DNA from: Lactobacillus xujianguonis
Lineage (GTDB): Bacteria; Bacillota; Bacilli; Lactobacillales; Lactobacillaceae
Direction: 5' to 3'
NCBI RefSeq assembly: GCF_004009905.1
Contig: NZ_ML136873.1
Span: forward strand, 62,001-126,000
Length of the DNA: 64,000 bases
In this document: one piece after another, positions 55,141 to 62,527 of the stretch
How positions within the stretch are numbered: position 1 is the stretch's first letter
How the letters are laid out: each line of letters begins with the position of its first letter
Position numbers and translations under genes: made by a program
The notes under the pieces: model-generated
Database searches by the model: none
Told to the model about the DNA's origin: nothing
Seen by the model: only the letters and a program-made list of their open reading frames with translations

Positions 55141-55709
55141 AAGTCTTATTAACAGGTGATAGTATTATTGCCCGGCATGAAGGCTTGAGTCAGCCGCGTT
55201 TGAACGCGAACTTGAAGCAAAAAGTACCAGGAATTGAGCTAACCAATACGGCAGTATCCGGCATCAATTCTGGTGCTTTTTTTGCAAGATTGAGCGAATT
55301 GGTGTTAACGCAGGACCAACATGACGCGTTAGTGATCTTGCTAGGAACCAATGACTTGGCAACGCATAAGCAGGTGCCGCTGGCGCAGTTTAAGCAAAAT
55401 ATGTCTTTGATTGCTTCGGCAGTGGTGTGTGAATACTGGCCACCAAAGGTGATTTTGGTTTCGCCGCCAGCGGTCGATGAGCAGAAGCAACATGTGCGCA
55501 GTAACAAAGTCGTGGCGCAATATAGTCAGGTGGTTGAGGCAGTAGCGCAGGAATATCATTTTCACTATGTGAATCTCTATCAGGCAATGATTGAGCGGGG
55601 GAACTTAGCTAGTTTATGTCAGGGCTTAAAAAATGATGGTTTGCACTTCGGTCAAGCTGGTTATGAATTGCTGGCTGACTTACTAGGACAAGCACTTCAG
55701 GAAATTTAG
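55137..55709 (+). CDS. SGNH/GDSL-type hydrolase
   Basis: The 190-residue protein has the blocks of the SGNH fold in order: LLTGDSIIARHEG (Ser nucleophile of GDS), NTAVSGINSG (Gly), LLGTNDLATH (Asn) and NDGLHFGQAGYELL (Asp/His). There is no signal peptide. It is translationally coupled to the AI-2E-family gene (ATGA overlap). The substrate (esters, acetyl groups or lysophospholipid) cannot be told. Confidence 0.85.
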   Translation: MKVLLTGDSIIARHEGLSQPRLNANLKQKVPGIELTNTAVSGINSGAFFARLSELVLTQDQHDALVILLGTNDLATHKQVPLAQFKQNMSLIASAVVCEYWPPKVILVSPPAVDEQKQHVRSNKVVAQYSQVVEAVAQEYHFHYVNLYQAMIERGNLASLCQGLKNDGLHFGQAGYELLADLLGQALQEI

Positions 55710-55718
55710 GGTAAAGAA

Positions 55719-55746
55719 AAAAAGCACTTTTGAAGTGCTTTTTTAT
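55719..55746. terminator. Bidirectional intrinsic terminator
   Basis: AAAAGCACTT-TTG-AAGTGCTTTT between convergent genes. Confidence 0.87.
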
Positions 55747-55748
55747 TT

Positions 55749-55931
55749 TTATCTCACAACTGCCCACAGCAAACCACCAATCAGTCCCAGTGCCAGCAGC
55801 GGTAATAATAAATAAGTGAAGAAGATAGCAGTGATAATGGCTACGAAGAGAAAGGCGAAGATCTTAATGACGCCGATTCCCAATTTAAAGAAGAGCCAAA
55901 GTAAAAATAGTCCTAATATTAATGAAAGCAT
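55749..55931 (-). CDS. Small hydrophobic membrane protein
   Basis: The 60-residue protein is almost entirely hydrophobic (two segments, LILGLFLLWLFFKLGIGVI and LLPLLALGLIGGLLWAVV), with one or two transmembrane passes. I do not recognise the family. It lies between a terminator and the ABC ATPase gene on the same strand, 38 bases downstream of it. Confidence 0.6.
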   Translation of the reverse strand: MLSLILGLFLLWLFFKLGIGVIKIFAFLFVAIITAIFFTYLLLPLLALGLIGGLLWAVVR

Positions 55932-55969
55932 CCTTCAATACCTCCGATTTCTTATGAGAAATATTTTAG

Positions 55970-56728
55970 CTAATTGGCAAAATATTGCAAGAGATCATCT
56001 TCAGTTAACTGCGATTTTTCCGGATTCTTAAGATCTAAGACGATGCGGCCACTATTTAAGATAATGGTACGATTGCCGTATTTTAAGGCGTCCTTTAATT
56101 GGTGGGTAATCATGATGCAGGTCAGGTGCTGCTTTTGGACCACGTCATTAGTAAGTTCTGAGAGTTCATGACTAGTATTGGGATCTAGCGCTGCGGTGTG
56201 TTCATCCAATAAGAGCAATTTTGGCCGTTTAATGGTTGCCATCAGAAAGCTCAAGGTTTGTCTTTGTCCACCAGACAAGTTGCCCACAAAGGTGTGCAGG
56301 CGATCACTTAAACCATTCGGAAGTTGAGCGGTTTCTTGTTTGAAAAAGTCCAGGTGTTGGTCCAGTCCGCGCAAGTGTAAGCCGCGCCGCTGGCCCCGTT
56401 TGGTAGCTAATAATAAGTTCTCAGCCACGGTCATTCTTGGAGCGGTTCCCATTTTAGGATCCTGAAAAACTTGGGCAATGTCTTTAGTCCGTTTAACTTC
56501 AGAGTAATTAGTGATGTCTTGCCCATCAAGCAAGATCTGGCCAGAAGTGGGCATTAATGAACCATTGATAATATTAAGCAAAGTCGATTTTCCGGCCCCG
56601 TTAGTTCCTAAGAGAGTAACGAAATCACCATCGTTTAAGGTCAAATTAATATCTTTCAAGATTCGTTTTTCTTCGGCGGTACCCGCATTAACCGTGGTAT
56701 TGATGTGTTTTAATTCAAGTTTACTCAT
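55970..56728 (-). CDS. ABC transporter ATP-binding protein (TrpXYZ-type)
   Basis: The 252-residue ATPase has Walker A LLGTNGAGKSTLLNI, signature LSGGQRQTLSFL and Walker B KLLLLDEHTAALD, where the usual Glu-Pro of the B motif is Glu-His, with the H-loop MITHQ. It is coupled by a 4-base overlap to the permease gene. The three-gene unit (substrate-binding, permease, ATPase) resembles tryptophan/tyrosine or purine-type importers of Firmicutes (PF04392 family substrate-binding protein). A leader with a Trp codon in a regulatory ORF supports Trp. Confidence 0.88.
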   Translation of the reverse strand: MSKLELKHINTTVNAGTAEEKRILKDINLTLNDGDFVTLLGTNGAGKSTLLNIINGSLMPTSGQILLDGQDITNYSEVKRTKDIAQVFQDPKMGTAPRMTVAENLLLATKRGQRRGLHLRGLDQHLDFFKQETAQLPNGLSDRLHTFVGNLSGGQRQTLSFLMATIKRPKLLLLDEHTAALDPNTSHELSELTNDVVQKQHLTCIMITHQLKDALKYGNRTIILNSGRIVLDLKNPEKSQLTEDDLLQYFAN

Positions 56729-57624
56729 GGCTTTTCAATTCCTTTCTTTAAGAGCTGCTTAATGTGGAATTTTTCTTGGAAGAGCGGCAACATCAAGCAG
56801 AGCGCTAAGATAATGGCGGAGATCAACTTGAAGTCGTTGGTGCTGAAGCCTAGCTGTAAGACTAAGAGTAAAACTAAGCGGTAAAGAATACTGCCGACCA
56901 CTACGGCGACAAGCCGAGCAGACAAGCTCAAGTTTTTACCATAGACAACTTCACCAATGATAATTGCTGCCAGACCGATAACCATGGTTCCAATTCCCAT
57001 GTTTACGTCGGCGTAACCGCCGTTTTGAGCCAAGAGCCCACCAGCCAGGCCGATTAGCCCGTTAGAAATCATTAAGCCGAGGATCTTCATGTTGTCGGTG
57101 TTAATGCCAAGCGAGCGCGCCATGGTTTCATTGTCTCCGGTGGCAATAAAGGCTTGACCCAGATCGGTATTTAAGAACAGGGCCAGCAGAACGACAACCA
57201 GAATGGCGATTAATAAGCCGATTACAATTGTAGGGAAGTTAGGTGGCAATTTAGCTAAAAATTTGCTGTTTAGTAAAGTGGCTTGGTTAAGTAAACCAAC
57301 ATTGGCTTTACCTAAAATTCGCAAGTTAACGGAGTAGACACCGGTCATGGTTAAAATTCCGGCTAAGAGAATAGGAATTTTTCCTTTAGTATAGAGCAGG
57401 CCAGTGAATGCCCCCGTAAGCATCCCGCCGATAAAAGCTAAAATGGTGGCAAGCAAAGGATTAACGCCATGCACTAAGGCGCTAACGCAAAGCGCGGCAC
57501 CGAATGGGAAGGTCCCTTCCACTGTCATATCGGGGAAGTTTAAAATTCTGAATGAAAGATAGAGGCCAAGGGCGAGGATTCCCCATAAGAGGCCCTGACC
57601 GATAGTCGAAGTTACTAAACTCAT
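56725..57624 (-). CDS. ABC transporter permease (TrpXYZ-type)
   Basis: The 299-residue integral membrane protein has eight or more hydrophobic segments in the branched-chain-type permease pattern (GALCVSALVHG, FSFRILNFPDMTVEG-like start, GLMISNGLIGLAGGLLAQNGG). It overlaps both neighbours by four bases, so the operon is translated as a unit. The substrate is inferred from the unit: probably an aromatic amino acid. Confidence 0.85.
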   Translation of the reverse strand: MSLVTSTIGQGLLWGILALGLYLSFRILNFPDMTVEGTFPFGAALCVSALVHGVNPLLATILAFIGGMLTGAFTGLLYTKGKIPILLAGILTMTGVYSVNLRILGKANVGLLNQATLLNSKFLAKLPPNFPTIVIGLLIAILVVVLLALFLNTDLGQAFIATGDNETMARSLGINTDNMKILGLMISNGLIGLAGGLLAQNGGYADVNMGIGTMVIGLAAIIIGEVVYGKNLSLSARLVAVVVGSILYRLVLLLVLQLGFSTNDFKLISAIILALCLMLPLFQEKFHIKQLLKKGIEKP

Positions 57625-58613
57625 TTAATGATCCGTCCTTTCTGGTGAGCAGCTTGCAAGATTTTATTAGGTAAGTGAATGTTTAATTGGCGAGCTGTTT
57701 TTTGATTAATCACTGTTTCATAGTGTTTGATCCGCTGGATTGGTAAAGTGGCAGGCTTTTTACCTTTGAGCACTTCGGCAGCCATTTTTCCGGTTAAGAT
57801 ACCCATGTCGTATTGACTAACGGAGCGGGTGGCTAAACCGCCTTCCTTGACCATGGTGTCAGCGGCAGGGAAGATCGGAATTTGAGCGGCATTGGTGGCT
57901 TTGAGTAGGGCCGCAAAGCCGGAAGCAATTGTGTTATCAGTTGGAACGTAAACTGCGTCAACTTTGCGTGCCATGGTTTGAGCAACTTGTTCAATATCAT
58001 TGGTGGAAGTGACCGTGTAGGTTTTAACTGTTAACTTGTCTTTTTCAGCTAACTTTTTAAATTCTTGATATTCGGCGGCGGAAGAATCGTCGCTAGAAGT
58101 GTAGATTACGCCGATGGTCTTTAAGTCGGGCATGATGGTTTTGATTAAGGCCAGTTGGGCGGCAATGGGTTGCTGGTCTTTCACACCGGTAACTTTGCCG
58201 CCGGGATGACGCAGCGATTTGACTAAGCCAGTGCCAATCGGATCACTGATGGCGCCCATAATGATGGGCGTATTGCTGTGCTCGTTAGCAAGTGATTGCA
58301 CGGCTGGGGTGGCAATCCCAATCGTTAAAGCAGCATGTTCATTGGTAAAACGATCACTCATTGATTTGAGATTGCTCTGATCATTCTGGGCATTTTGGTA
58401 ATCAATAGTAATGTTCTTGCCATTGCGGTAGCCTTCTTCAGCTAAGCCATGAATAATTCCGCGGTGGATTTGATCAAGAGCGGGATGACTCATGGTCTGC
58501 AAGATGCCGATGGTCGGCCGCGCTTGTTGGTCTTTACTTTGTTTTACTTCGCTAGCGAAGGCAACAATGAGAAAAGCGAAGAGCGCGATAATTGTCGTTA
58601 TCAGTCTTTTCAT
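57621..58613 (-). CDS. ABC transporter substrate-binding protein (TrpX-like)
   Basis: The 330-residue protein has an N-terminal membrane segment (about 5-22) without a lipobox, so it may be held by an uncleaved anchor. A two-lobe periplasmic-binding fold of the PF04392 type follows (TIGILQTMSHPALDQIHRGI, GISDP-like AISDPIGTGLV, VYVPTDNTIASG). GAGGAG lies upstream. It is first in the operon, behind a complex leader. The name TrpX-like rests on family, operon and leader together. Confidence 0.83.
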   Translation of the reverse strand: MKRLITTIIALFAFLIVAFASEVKQSKDQQARPTIGILQTMSHPALDQIHRGIIHGLAEEGYRNGKNITIDYQNAQNDQSNLKSMSDRFTNEHAALTIGIATPAVQSLANEHSNTPIIMGAISDPIGTGLVKSLRHPGGKVTGVKDQQPIAAQLALIKTIMPDLKTIGVIYTSSDDSSAAEYQEFKKLAEKDKLTVKTYTVTSTNDIEQVAQTMARKVDAVYVPTDNTIASGFAALLKATNAAQIPIFPAADTMVKEGGLATRSVSQYDMGILTGKMAAEVLKGKKPATLPIQRIKHYETVINQKTARQLNIHLPNKILQAAHQKGRIIK

Positions 58614-58636
58614 AATTTACTCCTCATAATAAAAAA

Positions 58637-58662
58637 AGCATTTCCGATTGCGGGAAATGCTT
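58637..58662 (-). terminator. Second leader terminator of the Trp-type ABC operon
   Basis: AAGCATTTCC pairs with GGAAATGCTT, followed by U7 on the minus strand, 24 bases before the substrate-binding gene. Confidence 0.85.
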
Positions 58663-58670
58663 AAAACAAA

Positions 58671-58696
58671 ACCCGCACAGTGATGGCTGTGCGGGT
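58671..58696 (-). terminator. First leader terminator-like hairpin
   Basis: Perfect 10-bp stem ACCCGCACAG / CTGTGCGGGT, with UUUUGUUUU after it on the minus strand. Confidence 0.8.
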
Positions 58697-58706
58697 AATT
58701 TGGTGT

Positions 58707-58825
58707 GAAGATTTACCAGCACAGATGCGATCTTGTGGGTCGCATCTGCACTTGCAGAAAACAACCCTAGTGCTGGTTTTGCCAACGAACGATCATTTTG
58801 AGTACTGCTAACATGGTAAATCTTC
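58707..58825 (-). promoter_or_regulatory. Leader-peptide attenuator region of the Trp-type ABC operon
   Basis: A perfect 11-bp inverted repeat (GAAGATTTACC at 58707-58717 and GGTAAATCTTC at 58815-58825) encloses the leader ORF. A 7-bp repeat (CCAGCAC 58716-58722, GTGCTGG 58770-58776) spans the ORF end, and a 9-bp hairpin CAGATGCGA/TCGCATCTG (58722-58748) lies between. Pairings share bases (58716-58717), so they compete. The ribosome binding site of the leader ORF lies in the outer stem. Confidence 0.7.
58767..58814 (-). CDS. Leader peptide MLAVLKMIVRWQNQH
   Basis: The 15-codon frame starts at ATG 58814 with AGGAAGA upstream and ends with TAG at 58767-58769. It has one Trp codon near its end (TGG, residue 11). 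It is placed between a complementary stem and two terminators, ahead of the substrate-binding gene: a typical regulatory ORF. A ribosome that waits at Trp would leave different RNA segments free than one that reaches the stop codon. It is not known to me as a described leader. Confidence 0.65.
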   Translation of the reverse strand: MLAVLKMIVRWQNQH

Positions 58826-58886
58826 CTTTCTGACTAAGTTAACTAGAATTTTAATTTTCTTTTTAAGAAAAGTCAACAGGTATAAG

Positions 58887-59033
58887 TTACATAAATCTGA
58901 TGCCACTCCATCCGGAACCTTTATAGGTATTGTTGATAATGTTTAAGTAAAATTTACCAACGGCAGGAGATAATTTAGATTGAAGTGCTAAGTTTCTAAC
59001 TTGAGCTAAGAAATCATTTAGTACACCTTGCAT
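58887..59033 (-). CDS. Small hypothetical protein (48 residues)
   Basis: ATG 59033 behind AAGGGAG starts a 48-codon frame (begins MQGVLNDFLAQVRNLALQSK, ends YKGSGWSGIRFM). It may form an amphipathic helix with a Gly-rich end. It begins within the preceding frame's last codons. I do not recognise it; the Gly-Ser-Gly-Trp-Ser-Gly ending and size recall small secreted or bacteriocin-like peptides, but there is no double-glycine leader. Confidence 0.5.
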   Translation of the reverse strand: MQGVLNDFLAQVRNLALQSKLSPAVGKFYLNIINNTYKGSGWSGIRFM

Positions 59034-59155
59034 GTACTCTCCCTTGAGGAGTCTATTTTAACTCTGACCAGAGCTTGATATTCTACATCTGAAATTTTGT
59101 CGATATCAGTAATTATTTTGTCTTGTGTTGCAATTTGCTTTTTTCTACCAAACAT
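59018..59155 (-). CDS. Small hypothetical protein (45 residues)
   Basis: ATG 59155 starts a 45-codon frame (MFGRKKQIATQDKIITDIDK..., ending RESTCKVY) preceded by TAGGTC/AGGTGA. It is charged and soluble. It overlaps the next frame by 16 bases. No family recognised. Confidence 0.45.
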   Translation of the reverse strand: MFGRKKQIATQDKIITDIDKISDVEYQALVRVKIDSSRESTCKVY

Positions 59156-59207
59156 TTTTAATGACCTAGTTCACCTAAAATATTGCTTTCTAAATTTTTG
59201 CTGGGAG

Positions 59208-59462
59208 TTATTTATTCTGGCATTGATCTTCATTTCTCAACGAATGATCGTATTTGTCTAAAAAGATTAATACTATAACACATATTACAACTGCGATGCA
59301 TTTAAGAACACCATTAAGACCACGGAGACCATTTGCAATACCGAATAGCTTAAGTAAGGCATCAATACACTCGAAATTAAAGAATATATATAAGAAGCCA
59401 TCAATCAAAGAAAAAATGCTTAAGCAGCTGATAAATACATTTAAGAATTTTTGGCGGTTCAT
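59208..59462 (-). CDS. Small membrane protein (84 residues), possible immunity-type
   Basis: The 84-residue protein has two hydrophobic segments (FLNVFISCLSIFSLIDGFLY and VLKCIAVVICVIVLIF), a short basic/acidic tail and two or three cysteines in the helices. ATG 59462 follows AAGGAAG. It is first of three consecutive small genes on the minus strand. Two-helix proteins of this size next to small peptides can be bacteriocin immunity proteins, but no bacteriocin transport or processing genes are nearby. Confidence 0.5.
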   Translation of the reverse strand: MNRQKFLNVFISCLSIFSLIDGFLYIFFNFECIDALLKLFGIANGLRGLNGVLKCIAVVICVIVLIFLDKYDHSLRNEDQCQNK

Positions 59463-59649
59463 CTCATTTCTTCCTTTCTTGCATTAGAGCGGTAACTAGC
59501 TGTATTTTATTTAATAAATATATCATAACGATATCATTTTATTTTTTTACTTGTCAATATGAAGGGAAAATCAGTGCTTCCTAGATACTTATTTTTTGCG
59601 CTAAAATGAAATTTGCTATAATTAACTTCTACAAGAAAGGGGATGCAAT

Positions 59650-60357
59650 ATGCGCTACCACCAAATAATTTTTGATGTTGATGACACTTTAATCGACTTT
59701 GCGACCACCGAAGATTTTGCTTTTAACAGCTTGTTTAAGGCTCATCACTGGCCAACTTCACCAGATATTCAACGCCGCTACCATGCCTATAATCAGGGCT
59801 TGTGGCGCGATCTTGAGCAAGGTAAATTAAACTATGAAGAATTAAGTGAACGCTGCTTTAGAGTCTTCTTGAAGCAGAATTTAGACATTGACGTTGATGG
59901 CCAACAAACCATGGATGAGTATCGCTCTTACTTTGGCGAAGCTCATCAGCTCTTGCCTGGGGTGAAAGATACTTTGAAATTTGCCAAAAAAGCAGGCTAT
60001 AAGTTAACAGTCTTAAGTAATGGTGAAAAGTTCATGCAACGCCATCGTCTAAAATTGGCAGGCATCTATGATTATTTTGACTTAATTGTGACTTCTGAAG
60101 AAGCTCATTACCAAAAGCCTGACGAGCATGCCTTTGACTATTTCTTCAGCCGGACTGAGATTGGGCCTAATGAAACCATCTTCTTCGGGGATGGGCTGCA
60201 GTCAGATATTTTAGGTGCGGAAAAATATGGCCTTGATAGCATTTGGTACAATCATCGTCACCGCAAGAATACCTTGAATTTACATCCTTTATTTACAGTT
60301 GAAAATTATCCGCAATTCGTGGAATTGATGCAGCAAGATTTTCAAAAGAAATATTAG
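59650..60357 (+). CDS. HAD-family nucleotidase, YjjG type
   Basis: The 235-residue HAD phosphatase has the nucleophile motif FDVDDTL (Asp-x-Asp), the threonine/serine motif TVLSNGE, lysine in the third motif (QKPDEHAF) and the final FFGDGLQSDILGA. The cap domain is helical, as in YjjG/YfnB, which clear non-canonical pyrimidine nucleotides. An extended -10 (TGCTATAAT; TATAAT at 59617-59622) and GAAAGGGG are upstream. Alternative HAD substrates are possible. Confidence 0.85.
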   Translation: MRYHQIIFDVDDTLIDFATTEDFAFNSLFKAHHWPTSPDIQRRYHAYNQGLWRDLEQGKLNYEELSERCFRVFLKQNLDIDVDGQQTMDEYRSYFGEAHQLLPGVKDTLKFAKKAGYKLTVLSNGEKFMQRHRLKLAGIYDYFDLIVTSEEAHYQKPDEHAFDYFFSRTEIGPNETIFFGDGLQSDILGAEKYGLDSIWYNHRHRKNTLNLHPLFTVENYPQFVELMQQDFQKKY

Positions 60358-60458
60358 TGTGTTACACGTGAAACAGCCAAGTCTTCAATCAAGTAATCAA
60401 GCCTAGCTTTCGTTATAATTGAAGAAATGATTATTTTACGAAGGAAGGATATTGATTG

Positions 60459-61304
60459 ATGTTAACAGATACATATACCTTGAATAATGGTGTCAAGATT
60501 CCAGTTGTTGGCTTTGGTACTTGGCAAACTCCTAGTGGCGAAGTTGCGAAAGAATCAGTTTTAGCTGCCTTAAATAGTGGTTACCGCCACATTGATACTG
60601 CCGCTGCTTATGGCAATGAAGAAAGTGTCGGCGAAGGCATTAAGGCTAGTGGCATTAACCGCCATGATTTGTTTGTCACTACCAAGTTATGGAACAGCGA
60701 CCATGGCTATGACAAGACTAAGCAGGCAATTGATACTAGTCTCGAAAAATTGGGTTTAGATTATCTTGACCTCTACTTAATTCACTGGCCAAATCCAGCC
60801 GCTATGCGTGATCACTGGGCTGAATTAAATGCAGAAAGTTGGCAAGCAATGGAAGAAGCTGTGAAGGCAGGGAAGATTAGAGCTATTGGGGTATCCAACT
60901 TTAGAAAGCACCACTTAGATGAATTGCTGAAGACGGCAGAAATTAAGCCAGCTGTAAACCAGAACTACTTGAATCCAAGTGATATGCAGGAAGACTTAGT
61001 TAAGTACAACAATGAACTGGGAATTTTGAATGAAGCTTACAGTCCTTTAGGTACTGGTGGTTTGCTAGGCAATGAAACAGTGAAGGCAGTTGGCGAGCAC
61101 TATGGTAAGTCACCAGCACAAGTCTTGATTCGCTGGTCCTTACAACATGGCTTCTTGCCACTTCCTAAGTCAGTGCACCCGAAGTACATTGAAGCTAATG
61201 CAGAAGTGTTTGATTTTGAAATTAGTCCGGAAGATATGAAGACTTTAGATGGTTTGCATGGAGCTGCTAAGGTAGCTAATGATCCGGATGAAGTTGATTT
61301 CTAA
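60459..61304 (+). CDS. Aldo/keto reductase
   Basis: The 281-residue enzyme has the AKR catalytic set: Asp in HIDTAAAYGNE, Tyr in AAAYGNE, Lys in VTTKLW and His in YLIHWP, plus the C-terminal NADPH-binding IRWSLQHGFLPLPKS. It reduces aldehydes or ketones such as 2,5-diketogluconate-like substrates with NADPH; the true substrate is unknown. ATG 60459 follows AAGGAAGGA. A terminator follows. Confidence 0.92.
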   Translation: MLTDTYTLNNGVKIPVVGFGTWQTPSGEVAKESVLAALNSGYRHIDTAAAYGNEESVGEGIKASGINRHDLFVTTKLWNSDHGYDKTKQAIDTSLEKLGLDYLDLYLIHWPNPAAMRDHWAELNAESWQAMEEAVKAGKIRAIGVSNFRKHHLDELLKTAEIKPAVNQNYLNPSDMQEDLVKYNNELGILNEAYSPLGTGGLLGNETVKAVGEHYGKSPAQVLIRWSLQHGFLPLPKSVHPKYIEANAEVFDFEISPEDMKTLDGLHGAAKVANDPDEVDF

Positions 61305-61309
61305 TGAAT

Positions 61310-61338
61310 AATAAAAAAGCAGCTTAAGGCTGCTTTTT
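61310..61338 (+). terminator. Intrinsic terminator
   Basis: AAAAGCAGC-CTTAA-GGCTGCTTTT type stem with flanking runs; it may also end the minus-strand EEP transcript. Confidence 0.8.
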
Positions 61339-61341
61339 CTT

Positions 61342-62444
61342 TTACTTCAATTCAAAACTTAACCGCACCGGATTATGGTCCGCGTAGCGATAATCAGTAT
61401 CCAAATTATGGGCTGTAGCTTTAACATTCTTAGAAACAATGAAGCCATCACAAATCGTCATGTAGTTAACTTGGGGATTATATTTCATATCTGTTGCCCG
61501 GACCGTCGCAATCTTTTCACGATTATCAGCTTTGATCATCGTGAAGTTCTTAGGCAACATCTTCTGATCTAGAACAGATACCCAATCAGGAATTTTTTCT
61601 TGATGAGCAAAATGCGTCATCATATCCTTGCCCAGTGCATGGTTAAAGTCACCACCAACAATGACGTAATTTCCATCATGATATTCTTGTTCCATAACTT
61701 TTGAAATCAACTTCATCTGCGCCTTACGCAGCTTGCCACCCTTATCGTAGGCGGACATGTGACTATTGATCATGATTAAGTACTTACCATTATTAATCGG
61801 AAAACGCATGACAACAAAACAGCGATCAAGATCAGTAAACTTAGAGATAAAGGCGCTAGTGACAGGATACCTTCTTCTCACCGCACTGGTCATGTGATAG
61901 CGACTCATACTAAGCAAGCCAGACTGTACGCTGCCGTGTGGATCATAAGGTGGCCAAGCTAGGTATGCACTGTGAAAGTTATTAACGAAAACATAATTAA
62001 AGTGCGGAAAAGCTTGTTTCACCATTTTTACCTGGTTCACATAGTGACTACGAGTCGAATGGGTGTCGATTTCTTGGAAAAACATGAAGTCAGGATCTTG
62101 CTTTTTCATGGTATGAATTACGCCATTAGTTGAATCGAGAACCGCTTGTTTAGAAATAGCCGTTCCGCGCCAACCATGCGTTTTCTTACCATTTTTAGTT
62201 CACCATGATCCATAAAGAAGTCAACATCATGATTGTAAGCGCCAAAGCTAACATTATAAGTCGTGGCCGTGTAAGGATGATGCAAGCGCAGTTCGGTTTT
62301 TTGATTATTACCAATTGCTAAAGGTTTGTGGTCTTTAATCCGGTAGTAGTGGGCTTGCATATAGCCGACGTAACCACCAGCAGCGACTAGTAGAATCCCA
62401 ATAAAAATTAGGAAGCCGATGCCGATTCTTTTTAATACTTTCAT
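61342..62444 (-). pseudogene. Endonuclease/exonuclease/phosphatase-family protein with one frameshift
   Basis: Two frames (62444-62118 and 61342-62109) join at a one-base deletion in an A-run (CTAAAAATGG, about 62198-62203). Reinsertion of one A gives LKNGKKTHGWRGTAISKQAV and a continuous protein of about 367 residues. It has a signal/anchor helix at the N-terminus (IGIGFLIFIGILLVAAGG) and the EEP motifs in order: TATTYNVSFGAY, FMFFQEIDTHSTRS, MINSHMSAYD, VIVGGDFNH and YADHNPVRLSF. It is a membrane-anchored DNase-I-like phosphatase, probably extracellular, if repaired. Real decay and sequencing error are both possible. Confidence 0.8.
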
Positions 62445-62527
62445 TCTTGCCTCTTTCTAAAATTTCCAATCCATTATAACAAAGCGGTAAAATTGAAGAT
62501 AAGATGAAACGATAGGAAGTGAACCAG

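Noticed and set aside
58614-58830. T-box riboswitch before the Trp-type ABC operon
   Set aside because: The conserved T-box antiterminator element (AGGGTGGNACCGCG type) is absent; a leader ORF with a Trp codon is present.
58887-59462. Class II bacteriocin locus
   Set aside because: No double-glycine leader, histidine kinase, dedicated ABC exporter or induction peptide near the small genes; kept only as an unknown small-gene cluster.
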